Shown here: piece after piece, positions 1 to 8,977 of the stretch | Layout of the letters: the number at the start of each line of letters is the position of its first letter | Position numbering within the stretch: the stretch's first letter is position 1 | NCBI RefSeq assembly: GCF_001713395.1 | Contig: NZ_CP016450.1 | Coordinates: 2,676,001-2,740,000 of the forward strand | Length of the DNA stretch: 64,000 nucleotides | Source: Sinorhizobium sp. RAC02 | Lineage (GTDB): Bacteria; Pseudomonadota; Alphaproteobacteria; Rhizobiales; Rhizobiaceae | Direction of reading: 5' to 3' | Position numbers and translations under genes: made by a program | The notes under the pieces: model-generated | The model's database searches: none | What the model saw: the letters and a program-made list of their open reading frames with translations, nothing else | What the model was told of the DNA's origin: nothing

Positions 1-66
1 CGCCGTCACCGCCTTGCCCCTTTTGTCCTATGGACTAGATTGCTGACAACGCTGCGTCGAGAATGA

Positions 67-1704
67 GTGCCTGCCGTGCCAGACCGAAAATCCCCCCTCG
101 CCCCCTTCCGAAACGAAACCTTTCGGGTGATCTGGGCAGCGAGCCTGGTGTCGAATTTCGGCGGGCTCATCCAGGCGGTGGGTGCGGCCTGGATGATGGC
201 CTCCATCTCGCCTTCGGCCAACATGGTGGCGCTGGTGCAGGCCTCGATCTCGCTGCCCATCATGTTGTTTTCCGTCGCCGCCGGCGCGCTCGCCGACAAT
301 TTCGACCGGCGCAAGCTGATGTTGACGGCCCAGTGTTTCATGCTGACGGTCGCGATCGCGCTGACACTCTGTACGTGGTACGGCGTCATCACGCCCTGGC
401 TGCTTTTGACCTTTACCTTCCTGCTCGGCTGCGGCACGGCGCTCAACAATCCCGCCTGGCAAGCCTCGGTCGGCGACATGGTGCCGCGCGAAGACCTGCC
501 CGCCGCCGTCTCGCTCAACAGCATGGGTTTCAACCTGACCCGCAGCGTCGGCCCGGCCATCGGCGGCGCCATCGTTGCAGCGGCCGGCGCCGCAGCAGCC
601 TTTGCCACGAACGTGCTCAGCTATTTCGCCCTGCTCTTCGTGCTGTTTCGCTGGAAACCCACCGTTTCGCCGCGCACCCTGCCCCGCGAAGACTTTGGCC
701 GCGCCGTCTCGGCGGGCCTGCGTTATGTCTCGATGTCGCCGAACATCGGCAAGGTGCTTTTGCGCGGCTTCGCGTTCGGCCTTGCGACAAGCTCCACCCT
801 TTCCCTGCTGCCGCTGATTGCCCGCGACCTCGTTTCCGGCGGGCCGCTGACCTATGGCATCCTGCTCGGCTGTTTCGGGCTCGGCGCCATCGGCGGCGCA
901 CTGATGAATGCGTGGCTGCGCGAACGCTTCACCAGCGAGACCATCGCCCGCCTCGCCTTCACCGGCTTTGCCATCAGCGCGACCGTCTCGGCGCTCAGCA
1001 CGACGGCCCTTCTAACCGGTGCCGTCCTCTCGATCGCCGGTGCATCCTGGGTGATGGCACTGTCGCTGTTCAACACGACCGTGCAGCTCTCGACGCCGCG
1101 CTGGGTGGTGGCGCGCGCACTCTCGCTCTACCAGACGACCACCTTCGGCGGCATCGCGGCAGGAAGCTGGATCTGGGGCACCACGGCCGATACGCATGGC
1201 GCGCAGACCGCCCTTCTCGCCTCCGCCGTGGTGATGATTGCGGGGGCTGCACTCGGCCTGCGCTTCGGCCTGCCGGAATTGCAGAGCCTCAATGTCGATC
1301 CGCTCAACCGCTTCAGCGAACCGGACCTGCCGCTCGACCTGAAACCGCGCAGCGGTCCGATCGTTGTCCTGATCGACTACGAGATTGCGGAAGGCGACAT
1401 TCCGGAATTCCTGGAGGCGATGACCGAGCGGCGGCGCATCCGCATTCGTGACGGCGCGGGCCAGTGGGCGTTGATGCGCGACCTGGAAAACCCGACGATC
1501 TGGACCGAGACCTACCACGTGCCGACCTGGGTGGAGTATGTCCGCCACAACCAGCGCCGCACCCATGCCGATGCCGCAAACGGCGAGAAACTACGCCAGT
1601 TGCACAGCGGGGCGGAGGACCCGCGGGTCCACCGCATGATCGAGCGACAGACGATCATCCCGCACGAATACGAGCGGTTCAAGCAGCAGGTGGAAATCCA
1701 CTAA
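67..1704 (+). CDS. MFS transporter with C-terminal ABM-like domain
   Basis: This is a Major Facilitator Superfamily exporter of the EntS/DUF894 type, acting in the inner membrane; its substrate is unknown. Residues 1 to about 410 are a chain of hydrophobic helices with the MFS loop motif A variant GALADNFDRRKLM near residue 73. Residues from about 440 (IVVLIDYEIAEGD) to the end are soluble and look like an antibiotic-biosynthesis-monooxygenase-like alpha/beta fold. The 545-residue length suits this two-part family. GTG is the chosen start; an ATG four bases upstream is in another frame. The stop is 3 bases from the convergent transglycosylase stop. Confidence 0.85.
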   Translation: MPAVPDRKSPLAPFRNETFRVIWAASLVSNFGGLIQAVGAAWMMASISPSANMVALVQASISLPIMLFSVAAGALADNFDRRKLMLTAQCFMLTVAIALTLCTWYGVITPWLLLTFTFLLGCGTALNNPAWQASVGDMVPREDLPAAVSLNSMGFNLTRSVGPAIGGAIVAAAGAAAAFATNVLSYFALLFVLFRWKPTVSPRTLPREDFGRAVSAGLRYVSMSPNIGKVLLRGFAFGLATSSTLSLLPLIARDLVSGGPLTYGILLGCFGLGAIGGALMNAWLRERFTSETIARLAFTGFAISATVSALSTTALLTGAVLSIAGASWVMALSLFNTTVQLSTPRWVVARALSLYQTTTFGGIAAGSWIWGTTADTHGAQTALLASAVVMIAGAALGLRFGLPELQSLNVDPLNRFSEPDLPLDLKPRSGPIVVLIDYEIAEGDIPEFLEAMTERRRIRIRDGAGQWALMRDLENPTIWTETYHVPTWVEYVRHNQRRTHADAANGEKLRQLHSGAEDPRVHRMIERQTIIPHEYERFKQQVEIH

Positions 1705-1707
1705 CCC

Positions 1708-2964
1708 TTACTTCAGCTTGGATTTCAGCGATGCATCCGGATAGCAGGTCGGCGTCATGCCGCTTTTCGCCTGCCAGTCGCCGAGCGAGCGGCGCGTCTT
1801 GTAGCCGGGCAAGCCATCGACCTTGCCGACATCGTAGCCCTTGGCGACGAGCGCCTTCTGCATGGCGAGCACGTCCGAGCGCAGCATCTTGCCGACGTTA
1901 CCCCATTCGCCGCGGAACGGCCCGCTGCCATAGGCGATGCGATCGGCGAGGTTGCCTATGAACAGGGCATAGAGGTCGGAGTTGTTATACTCCTTGAGCA
2001 CGTAGAAATTCGGCGTGACGATGAATTCCGGCCCGTGCGTGCCGGCCGGAACCAGCATCATGCCCGAGGCTTTCGCCTCGCCGGATGGAAACCCCTTGCC
2101 GGAAATGCGCGTGATGCCCGTTGATGCCCAGGCGGAGATCGGTTTTTCGAGGTCCGGCCCTTCCTGCGCGCAGGAGACACCCGCCGGGATCGTCACTTCG
2201 TAACCCCAGCCACGGCCGGCCTGCCAGCCCTTCTTGGCGAGATAGTTGGCAATCGAGGCGAGACTGTCCGGCACTGAGCCCCAGATGTCGCGCACGCCGT
2301 CGCCATCGAAATCGACGGCATATTGCAGGAAACTGGTGGGCATGAACTGCGGCTGGCCGAGCGCGCCCGCCCACGAGCCCTTCAACTGCTCGACCGTCCG
2401 GTCACCGCCATCAACGATGTGGAGGGCCGCGATCAGCTCCTTGCGGAACATGTCCTTGCGCGTCGACATGAAGGCCTTGGTGGCCAGCACCTCCACCGCC
2501 GAATAGGGGATTTTCGCACTGCCAAAGCCCGATTCGCGGCCCCACACGGCAACGACGATCTCGCCCGGCACGCCAAAACGCTGCTCGATCTTGCGCAGCG
2601 TCGCGGCATGTGTCTTGGCGAGGCTGCTGCCCTTTCCGGCGAGCCCCTGCAGGCGTTTTTCGGAGAAGTAGGCGCCCGGCGAGGAGAATTCCGCCTGGCT
2701 TTGCGCCTGATCCTTCGTCGGCTTGGAACCGGGCGGCACGAGATCGGGCAGGTCCCAGTTGAGCGTCACGCCCTCCATCGCCGCGCGAAAGGTCTTTTCG
2801 CCGACGCCGGTCTTTTTCGCCACCGGCCAGAGATCCTTGTCGATCCACGTCCGGAACATCTTTTCGACCTCAGCCTTGGAGGCAGCCTCGGCCGGCGCGA
2901 AGAGACCAAGCGAGATCAGCGCGGCACCGAGCGCGCCCTTGATAGCATTGCGGATGGTCAACAT
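1708..2964 (-). CDS. Lytic murein transglycosylase, MltB family
   Basis: This periplasmic enzyme cleaves the MurNAc-GlcNAc bond of peptidoglycan with formation of 1,6-anhydroMurNAc. A signal peptide is visible (MLTIRNAIKGALGAALISLG, ending near the APAEAA site). The MltB core contains GRESGFG, with the presumed catalytic Glu, followed by ALGQPQFMPTSFL and FDGDGVRDIW, all typical of the family. The last 60 residues (RSDVLAMQKAL...YDVGKVDG) are a peptidoglycan-binding domain 1. At 418 residues it is full length. AGGGAGA lies just before the ATG. It is 9 bases downstream of recR on the same strand, probably co-transcribed. Confidence 0.92.
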   Translation of the reverse strand: MLTIRNAIKGALGAALISLGLFAPAEAASKAEVEKMFRTWIDKDLWPVAKKTGVGEKTFRAAMEGVTLNWDLPDLVPPGSKPTKDQAQSQAEFSSPGAYFSEKRLQGLAGKGSSLAKTHAATLRKIEQRFGVPGEIVVAVWGRESGFGSAKIPYSAVEVLATKAFMSTRKDMFRKELIAALHIVDGGDRTVEQLKGSWAGALGQPQFMPTSFLQYAVDFDGDGVRDIWGSVPDSLASIANYLAKKGWQAGRGWGYEVTIPAGVSCAQEGPDLEKPISAWASTGITRISGKGFPSGEAKASGMMLVPAGTHGPEFIVTPNFYVLKEYNNSDLYALFIGNLADRIAYGSGPFRGEWGNVGKMLRSDVLAMQKALVAKGYDVGKVDGLPGYKTRRSLGDWQAKSGMTPTCYPDASLKSKLK

Positions 2965-2973
2965 GCGTCTCCC

Positions 2974-3579
2974 TCAGATTACCGTGCGGGCGCGCAACGC
3001 GGCCGTCAATGTTCCTTCGTCGAGATAATCGAGCTCGCCGCCGACGGGCACGCCATGGGCCAGCCGCGTGATCTTCACGTCGAGACCGGAAAGCTGGTCG
3101 GTGATATAATGCGCCGTCGTCTGGCCCTCCACGGTGGCGTTGACGGCGATGATGAGCTCGCGCACGCCGCCCTTCACCACGCGATCGACGAGGCCGCGGA
3201 TGTTGAGGTCGTCCGGCCCGATCCCGTCGAGCGGCGAAAGCGTGCCGCCGAGCACATGATAGGCGGCGTTCATCGCACCCGCACGCTCCAGCGCCCAGAG
3301 ATCCGAAACATCCTCGACCACGATAATCATCGTATGGTCACGGCGCACGTCGGTGCAGACCGTGCAGGGATCGCTCGTATCGACATTGCCGCAGCACGAG
3401 CAGATGCGCACCTTGCGATACGCTTCCCCCATCGCCTCGGCAAGCGGACCCAACAACTGGTCCTTCTTCTTGACGAGATGGAGTGCTGCCCGGCGCGCCG
3501 AGCGGGGCCCGAGCCCCGGCACCTTCGCCAGAAGCTGGATGAGTTTTTCGATTTCGGGGCCGGTGACTCGTTTTGCCAT
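2974..3579 (-). CDS. recR: Recombination mediator protein RecR
   Basis: RecR acts with RecF and RecO to load RecA onto SSB-coated single-stranded gaps. The protein has the usual 201 residues and all modules in order: an N-terminal helix-hairpin-helix ([11 protein letters not shown]), a four-cysteine zinc finger ([16 protein letters not shown], residues about 57-72), a Toprim domain ([14 protein letters not shown] onward, with [12 protein letters not shown]) and the C-terminal Walker B-like region. In many alphaproteobacteria recR is near dnaX and ybaB, as here, although a LysE gene and a MOSC gene intervene. Confidence 0.97.
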   Translation of the reverse strand: MAKRVTGPEIEKLIQLLAKVPGLGPRSARRAALHLVKKKDQLLGPLAEAMGEAYRKVRICSCCGNVDTSDPCTVCTDVRRDHTMIIVVEDVSDLWALERAGAMNAAYHVLGGTLSPLDGIGPDDLNIRGLVDRVVKGGVRELIIAVNATVEGQTTAHYITDQLSGLDVKITRLAHGVPVGGELDYLDEGTLTAALRARTVI

Positions 3580-3735
3580 TGCCGGTATCTAGCCCATATC
3601 AAGGGGAAACGGAATCCAAAGCGCATCGCGATCTTCCAGATCTGCTCTGTCGCTCTGGCCTTTGGTTTATCGCATGTCGTTACCGCAAAACCGCGTGCCG
3701 CACTTTTCGCGCGACATGCTCAGGGAGGCCAACGC

Positions 3736-4350
3736 TTGATCAAAATCCTCGCCGTGTGCACGGGTGTTGCCCGTCCAGTCCCCGGCAAAAGCTACAAGAC
3801 CGGCATTTTCAAGACGCCGACCGATGCGGCGATCGTCGTCGATCGCGAGGGACTGCTTGGCGACGCGATCTGCAACCGCAAGCATCACGGCGGAGCGGAG
3901 CAGGCGGTCTATGGCCTCGGCTCCATTGACCTCGACTGGTGGTCGAAGGAACTCGGCCGTACGATCGAACCCGGCACCTTCGGCGAAAACCTTGTCATCG
4001 AGGGCGTCGACAGCCGTGCGGTCTCGGTCGGCGACCGATTCGAAACTGAAAGCGTGCTTCTCGAAGTCACCTCGACGCGCATTCCCTGCAACACGCTGAC
4101 CGCCCGCATGGGCGACCCGGCCTTTGCCCGGCGTTTCATGCAGGCCGGCCGCCCAGGCTTCTACTGTCGCGTGCTCCACGACGGCGTGATCCAGGCCGGC
4201 GACGCGGTGACCTACACCCCCTTCGACGGCGAGCCGGTCAGCATGCCGGAACTGCTGCGCACCTACGGCAAGAACATTTCCGAGGAAGACCGGATCCGCT
4301 ATCTCGCAGCACCCATCAACGACAAGTTGCGCGCTGCCCTCACCGGCTGA
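3736..4350 (+). CDS. MOSC domain protein, YiiM-like
   Basis: The protein resembles E. coli YiiM, a molybdenum-cofactor protein that reduces N-hydroxylated bases such as 6-hydroxylaminopurine. Family marks are KHHGGAEQAVYG, FGENLVIEG and the MOSC cysteine in STRIPCNTL, the presumed Mo ligand, followed by the C-terminal three-helix segment (MPELLRTYGKNISEEDRIRYL). The frame is open for 1.4 kb upstream, but similarity begins at LIKILAVCTG. I place the start at a TTG because AGGGAGG sits 7 bases before it and no in-frame ATG is nearby. The length is then 204 residues, normal for the family. Confidence 0.87.
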   Translation: MIKILAVCTGVARPVPGKSYKTGIFKTPTDAAIVVDREGLLGDAICNRKHHGGAEQAVYGLGSIDLDWWSKELGRTIEPGTFGENLVIEGVDSRAVSVGDRFETESVLLEVTSTRIPCNTLTARMGDPAFARRFMQAGRPGFYCRVLHDGVIQAGDAVTYTPFDGEPVSMPELLRTYGKNISEEDRIRYLAAPINDKLRAALTG

Positions 4351-4962
4351 TCAGCGGGCGGCGATGGCCGCCGCAGCCCCGGCCATGGTGCCTGCGCTGA
4401 CGCGGTTGGCGATGCGCACGGCGCGCGGGCTCTTCAGGAAGAGACGGGCGCGCGAGGCGAGGAAGACCCAGGCGAGATCGATCGCCACCAGCACCACGAA
4501 CATGGTGACCACCAGTTCCGCCCAGCCGACGAGCGTAACCGCGCCAAGATCGATGATCGCCGGCAGGAGTGCCACATAGAACATCATGATCTTCGGGTTG
4601 CCGAGCGTCACCGTCAGCCCGGCGAAGAACAGTTTCAGGCCGGAACGCGCCTCCGGCAGCGCCGCGTCGCCCGTATCAGTCGGCGCGAACCACATCTTCC
4701 AGGCAAGATAGAGCAGATAGGCGACGCCGAACCATTTGATGGCGACGAAGACGGCGTGGAAGCTTTCCGCAATCGCGGCAAGGCCGAGCACGGCGCAGGT
4801 GAGCCAGATGCCCTCGCCGATCCACATGGCGGCAAGGAAGGGCAGCACGTCCTTGGCTCCCCGCGACAGCACGCGGGCGACCAGCGCCGCGATGCTCGGA
4901 CCGGGCGAACCGGCCGCCATCATCAGCGCGCCGGCAAAGACTAGCAGGGTCATCAGGCTCAT
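4351..4962 (-). CDS. LysE/RhtB family amino acid exporter
   Basis: This is a small inner-membrane exporter of the LysE superfamily, which pumps out amino acids or their derivatives; the substrate cannot be told from sequence. It is about 203 residues with about six hydrophobic segments. The family signature near the N terminus is present (AAGSPGPSIAALVARVLSRG), as is the second conserved region (LTVTLGNPKIMMFYVALLP). An alternative start six codons upstream exists, but GAGGAGAG is correctly spaced for MSLMTLL, so that start is used. The stop directly abuts the convergent MOSC gene. Confidence 0.88.
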   Translation of the reverse strand: MSLMTLLVFAGALMMAAGSPGPSIAALVARVLSRGAKDVLPFLAAMWIGEGIWLTCAVLGLAAIAESFHAVFVAIKWFGVAYLLYLAWKMWFAPTDTGDAALPEARSGLKLFFAGLTVTLGNPKIMMFYVALLPAIIDLGAVTLVGWAELVVTMFVVLVAIDLAWVFLASRARLFLKSPRAVRIANRVSAGTMAGAAAAIAAR

Positions 4963-4997
4963 CGGAATCTCTCCTCGCAAGCCCCGACCCTACAACA

Positions 4998-5321
4998 TCA
5001 GAACGGCAGTTTGAAGCCGGGCGGGATCGGCAGGCCGGCGGTCAGCGCCTTGGTCCGCTCAGCGGTCTCGGCCTCGGCCTTGTCCTTGGCGTCCTTGTGG
5101 GCGGCGACGATCAGGTCTTCGAGGATTTCGACGTCGTCTTCCTTGAAGAGCGAGGGATCGATCTTCAGGCCCTTGAGGTTGCCTTTGCCATCGAGCGTGA
5201 CCGAGACGAGACCGCCGCCGGAGGTGCCGTTCACCTCAAGCGCAGCGATCTCCTCCTGCATCTTCTCCATCTTGGCCTGCATTTCCTTGACCTTGCCCAT
5301 CATGCCCATGATGTCACGCAT
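4998..5321 (-). CDS. ybaB: Nucleoid-associated protein YbaB/EbfC
   Basis: This is a small DNA-binding dimer of the YbaB/EbfC family that coats the nucleoid. The 107-residue protein starts [20 protein letters not shown], the family's N-terminal amphipathic helix, followed by the conserved [20 protein letters not shown] strand region and the helix [12 protein letters not shown]. The frame is open further upstream into the end of dnaX, but only this part is conserved, and GGAGAGA precedes the ATG. It lies 25 bases after dnaX on the same strand, the classic dnaX-ybaB operon. Confidence 0.95.
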   Translation of the reverse strand: MRDIMGMMGKVKEMQAKMEKMQEEIAALEVNGTSGGGLVSVTLDGKGNLKGLKIDPSLFKEDDVEILEDLIVAAHKDAKDKAEAETAERTKALTAGLPIPPGFKLPF

Positions 5322-5346
5322 CGGTCTCTCCTCTTTTATCTGGCTA

Positions 5347-7233
5347 TTAGTGTTCGATATCGTCGCCGGGCAGGATATCGCCCTCGGCGGATTCCGCCAC
5401 GGCCGCAGCCTCGACGGTCTCGGGTTCGTCTTCGGTTTCCTGCACCTTGATGCGCACGTCGGTGATCTTGGCGCCCGGGAAACGCTGCAGGATTGCTGCG
5501 ACGTCCGGATCCTGGCGCGCATCAGCGACACGCGCTTCCTGCGCCTGCGTTTCGGCTTCCGACAAAGTCGGGCCACCGGGTTCGCGCGACAGGATCACCA
5601 TCCAGCGCGAACCGGTCCATTCCTGCAGACGGTTCTGGAGTTCGGAGACAAGCGACTTCGGCGCGTCGTCGGCCAGGCTGATCTCCAGCCGGCCGGGCTC
5701 GATCTTCACGGGACGCACGAAAGCGCGGAGCAGCGCACGAATGCGAATGTCTCGGTTCTTGGTGCAGAGATCGGCGAGATCCGAAAGCGAATTGACCGGC
5801 ACCTTGGGCGTTGCCGCCGGCTGCGGAGCCTCCACCGGCTCGATGCGCCCTACGGGCTCGGGCGTCGGGTCTACCTGCGGCACGGGCCGCAGCATGGTCA
5901 CGGTCGCACCGCCTGCCTGGGCGCGCTGCGCCGGGGCATCCGGTTGCCGTGAGACAGCGGAGACCGACGCCGACGCGCCGCTGTTGCCACCGAGCGTGCC
6001 TGATGATTGTGGAATACGTCCACCATTGCCGCCGCCCTCGCCCGTCGAAAGCTCGGCAAGGCGGCGCGCGGCGTCCTCCGGCGACGGCAGGTTTGCGGCG
6101 TGCGCGAGGCGGATGATGACCATCTCGGCGGCACCGGCCGGACGGCTGGAGGCTTCCGTTTCCGGAATGCCCTTCAGCAGCATCTGCCACATGCGCGAAA
6201 GCGCGGTCACCGCAAGCGAATTGGCGAACTCGACACCGCGCACGCGCTCGATCTCGCTCAGCGACTGGTCACCGGTGGCATCGGGCACATACTTCATGCG
6301 GGTGACGAGATGGGTGAAATCGGCAAGATCGGTCAACACGACCGGCGGGCTGGCACCGGCCTCGTATTGCGCGGCGAACTCCGCGAGCGCTGCCGCGGCG
6401 TCGCCCTTCACGATATGCTCGAAGAGATCGACGATGCGGGCGCGGTCAGCAAGACCGAGCATCGAGCGCACGGCATTGACCTCGACGCGGCCCGCGCCGT
6501 GCGCGATCGCCTGGTCGAGCAGCGAAAGGCCGTCACGGGCAGAGCCCTCCGCGGCGCGCGCGATCATGGCGAGCGCATCCGGCTCGGCGTCGACGCCTTC
6601 CTTGCCGAGAATGGTGGTGAACAGGCCGACGAGATCGGAGGCGCCGATGCGGCGCAGGTCGAAACGCTGGCAGCGCGAGAGGACCGTGATCGGGACCTTG
6701 CGGATTTCCGTCGTCGCGAAGATGAACTTCACATGCTCCGGCGGCTCCTCGAGCGTCTTCAACAGGCCGTTGAAGGCCTGCGTCGAGAGCATGTGCACTT
6801 CGTCGATGATGTAAACTTTATAGCGCGCCGAAACCGGGCGGTAGCGCACCTGCTCGATGATCTCGCGGATATCGTCGATGCCGGTATGCGAGGCCGCGTC
6901 CATTTCGATGACGTCGACATGCCGGCCTTCCATGATAGCCTGGCAATGCTCGCCGGGAATGCGCAAGTCGATCGTCGGCTTGTCGATCTCGGCTGTCTTG
7001 TAATTAAGAGCGCGGGCGAGGATGCGGGCGGTCGTCGTCTTGCCGACACCGCGCACGCCGGTCAGCATATAGGCCTGCGCGATGCGCCCGGTCTCGAACG
7101 CATTGGTCAGCGTGCGGACCATCGGCTCCTGGCCGACCATGAGGTCGGAGAAATCCTTGGGACGGTACTTGCGCGCGAGCACCCGGTAGGCGGCGGGCTT
7201 TTCGCTGGACGGTTTTGGGGTTTCGTCGCTCAT
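5347..7233 (-). CDS. dnaX: DNA polymerase III subunit gamma/tau
   Basis: DnaX is the clamp-loader ATPase that loads the beta sliding clamp and, as tau, couples the polymerases at the fork. The AAA+ core spans residues about 15-240: Walker [13 protein letters not shown], Walker B IIDEVHML, and an arginine-finger region [12 protein letters not shown] Pro/Ala-rich linker and a C-terminal DUF3646-like region with SREPGG follow. Three of the four zinc-ligand cysteines of the E. coli protein are absent; only the one in GEHCQAI remains. I saw no slippery AAAAAAG heptamer, so gamma may not be made by frameshifting. The start MSDETPKPS is chosen because the upstream open frame is the SRP RNA gene. Confidence 0.96.
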   Translation of the reverse strand: MSDETPKPSSEKPAAYRVLARKYRPKDFSDLMVGQEPMVRTLTNAFETGRIAQAYMLTGVRGVGKTTTARILARALNYKTAEIDKPTIDLRIPGEHCQAIMEGRHVDVIEMDAASHTGIDDIREIIEQVRYRPVSARYKVYIIDEVHMLSTQAFNGLLKTLEEPPEHVKFIFATTEIRKVPITVLSRCQRFDLRRIGASDLVGLFTTILGKEGVDAEPDALAMIARAAEGSARDGLSLLDQAIAHGAGRVEVNAVRSMLGLADRARIVDLFEHIVKGDAAAALAEFAAQYEAGASPPVVLTDLADFTHLVTRMKYVPDATGDQSLSEIERVRGVEFANSLAVTALSRMWQMLLKGIPETEASSRPAGAAEMVIIRLAHAANLPSPEDAARRLAELSTGEGGGNGGRIPQSSGTLGGNSGASASVSAVSRQPDAPAQRAQAGGATVTMLRPVPQVDPTPEPVGRIEPVEAPQPAATPKVPVNSLSDLADLCTKNRDIRIRALLRAFVRPVKIEPGRLEISLADDAPKSLVSELQNRLQEWTGSRWMVILSREPGGPTLSEAETQAQEARVADARQDPDVAAILQRFPGAKITDVRIKVQETEDEPETVEAAAVAESAEGDILPGDDIEH

Positions 7234-7279
7234 AGACCCTGCCGTTGATAGAACGTCTGTCCCGACAGGACGGAAAGGT

Positions 7280-7375
7280 GGGAGGCTGGCACGATGACCC
7301 GTGCCGGGCTCGTTGGGGCTGCTTCCTTCCGGACCTGACCCGGTTGGCGAGTGGCTCGTCCACCACCAACCTCCC
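7280..7375 (-). ncRNA. ffs: Signal recognition particle 4.5S RNA
   Basis: On the minus strand the nearly invariant SRP RNA core GGTCAGGTCCGGAAGGAAGC appears, which is the Ffh (M-domain) binding hairpin. The two ends of the predicted transcript pair: 5' GGGAGGTTGG with 3' CCAGCCTCCC, with one G-U wobble. The length of about 96 nt fits a bacterial small SRP RNA. It ends about 46 bases before the dnaX start and may share its transcript. The exact ends are my estimate from the pairing. Confidence 0.95.
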
Positions 7376-7382
7376 GTCCCCC

Positions 7383-7411
7383 ATATCGGCAATATTCCAT
7401 CCGAATGCAAG
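7383..7411 (-). promoter_or_regulatory. Probable sigma-70 promoter of the SRP RNA gene
   Basis: On the minus strand CTTGCA and CGATAT are separated by 17 bases and placed so that transcription would begin at the first G of the SRP RNA. They compare well with the rhizobial housekeeping consensus as I recall it (CTTGAC, CTATAT). Confidence 0.6.
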
Positions 7412-7545
7412 CGTGGCTTATAAAAAACTGTTGGAGCCGGATCGGGTGCGTGGCATGACTCCTATTGTCTTATGCAGTTCCAGGCGCAAAATCACGGCAC
7501 AGTTTTGCTGGAACTGCTTCGAAACAAGCATTTCGGGAGAGCCCT

Positions 7546-7956
7546 GTGAGCAATTTTCGACCCGATGAACGGCTTGTGCGCGACAGCGATCTCCTGACGA
7601 AGATCGGCCTGTGCGAACTGCGCCTGATGAAGGATAGCCGCTGGCCATGGCTGGTGCTCGTGCCGCAGCGCCCGAATGTCAGCGAGGTCTTCGACCTGAC
7701 ACCACTCGACCAGACCATGCTGACCTTCGAGACGGTGCTGGTCTCCGAGGCGCTGAAGACGGTGACAGGGGCAACGAAGATCAATACCGGCGCGCTCGGA
7801 AACATCGTCCGCCAGCTTCACGTCCATATCATCGCGCGCAACGAAGGTGACCCGAACTGGCCCGGCCCCGTCTGGGGCTACGGCACCGCCGAGCCGCGCT
7901 CGGCAGACGAAACCAAGGCCTTTTCCGCCAAGCTGCTGGACGCACTCGCACCATGA
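7546..7956 (+). CDS. HIT domain protein (histidine triad hydrolase-like)
   Basis: This is a 136-residue HIT-family protein, likely a nucleotide hydrolase or transferase acting on AMP-linked compounds. The signature is QLHVHIIARNEGD: His92 and the presumed nucleophile His94 are present, while the third histidine of the usual HxHxH is isoleucine. Remembered alphaproteobacterial members share this reduced triad, so it is probably not damage. The GTG start is chosen because GGGAGA lies 5 bases upstream and the protein aligns from SNFRPDERLV. The stop overlaps the nudC start by ATGA, implying translational coupling. Confidence 0.87.
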   Translation: MSNFRPDERLVRDSDLLTKIGLCELRLMKDSRWPWLVLVPQRPNVSEVFDLTPLDQTMLTFETVLVSEALKTVTGATKINTGALGNIVRQLHVHIIARNEGDPNWPGPVWGYGTAEPRSADETKAFSAKLLDALAP

Positions 7957-8927
7957 AGCCATCGCTTTTCGATCTCTACCGCCCGCATCCCGAGCCCAGC
8001 ACCATGGTGGCCTTTGCGGAAAACAGCCTCGACCGGCAGTCAGAGCACCGCGCGCCGGATTGCCTGGAACAGGCCTTCAAAGCCGAGACGGTGCACGCCT
8101 TCGCGCTCGCCGGCGGCAAACTCGTCGTCAAGCATGACGAGAAGATCATCGATCCGCTGTTTGCGCCCTACGAACTCGCCGAACTCGATCCGATCCCGGA
8201 GGAGTCCATCCTGCTCGGCTACCTGAAGAACGGCGAGCCGCGGCTGGCCATTCCCGTGCGCGCCGATCCCGAGACGTTGCAGGAGCCGCTGAAGGCCGCC
8301 GACGGGCGCACGCTCTATCGCCAGCAGATGCTCGATGACGACCTGCTCGGCCAGTTCGCCCAGGCCTCCAGCCTGATGACCTGGAACGGCAACAACCGCT
8401 TCTGCGGCAAGTGCGGCTCACCGACACGCTCCGAGATCGGCGGCTATCGCCGGGTCTGCGAAGCGTGCAGCCACACGATCTTCCCGCGCACCGATCCGGT
8501 CGCGATCATGCTGGTCATCGACATCGAGCGGGACCTCTGCCTGCTCGGCCGCTCGCCGCATTTCCCGGAAGGCATGTATTCCTGCCTTGCCGGCTTCCTG
8601 GAACCGGGCGAGACGATCGAGCACACGGTGCGCCGCGAGACCTTGGAAGAATCCGGCATCAAGGTCGGTCGCGTGCGCTATCACGCTTCGCAGCCCTGGC
8701 CGATGCCGCACTCCCTGATGATCGGCTGTTACGGCGAGGCGATCTCCTTCGATATCCGTCTGGACGACCAGGAGCTGGAAGATTGCCGCTGGTTCACCCG
8801 CGCGGAGACGGCGGCAATGATCGAGCGCAGCGCCATGTCGGGCGCCGCCCCCGGCACCACGATGCCGCCGCCGAAAGGCGCCATCGCGCACCGGCTGATG
8901 CGCGACTGGCTCGACTGGAAGGGCTGA
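7953..8927 (+). CDS. nudC: NAD+ diphosphatase NudC
   Basis: NudC hydrolyses NAD(H) to NMN(H) and AMP and can remove NAD caps from RNA. The 324-residue protein has an N-terminal NUDIX-like domain, a zinc ribbon (CGKCGSPT...CEACSH, two CxxC pairs) and the catalytic Nudix box GFLEPGETIEHTVRRETLEE, followed by the NudC signature region SQPWPMPHSLM. The start overlaps the HIT gene stop by four bases, so the two are one transcription unit; both act on adenine nucleotides. Confidence 0.96.
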   Translation: MKPSLFDLYRPHPEPSTMVAFAENSLDRQSEHRAPDCLEQAFKAETVHAFALAGGKLVVKHDEKIIDPLFAPYELAELDPIPEESILLGYLKNGEPRLAIPVRADPETLQEPLKAADGRTLYRQQMLDDDLLGQFAQASSLMTWNGNNRFCGKCGSPTRSEIGGYRRVCEACSHTIFPRTDPVAIMLVIDIERDLCLLGRSPHFPEGMYSCLAGFLEPGETIEHTVRRETLEESGIKVGRVRYHASQPWPMPHSLMIGCYGEAISFDIRLDDQELEDCRWFTRAETAAMIERSAMSGAAPGTTMPPPKGAIAHRLMRDWLDWKG

Positions 8928-8977
8928 TCAACGGAGCCCGGGTTTGGCCGTGAACAGTGTCTCGGTCAACGATACGA

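Noticed and set aside
2323..3735. A long N-terminal extension of the MOSC protein
   Set aside because: It runs opposite mltB and recR; MOSC similarity starts at the TTG with a strong ribosome site.
5347..7233. Programmed frameshift in dnaX giving a gamma form
   Set aside because: I could not find an AAAAAAG-type slippery heptamer on the coding strand, so the claim is not made.
7234..7410. N-terminal extension of DnaX
   Set aside because: The residues correspond to the SRP RNA gene; DnaX similarity begins after MSDETPKPS.
7546..7956. HIT protein as an inactivated enzyme because the third triad His is Ile
   Set aside because: The nucleophile His94 is present and the variation appears typical of related alphaproteobacterial proteins, so loss of function is not supported.
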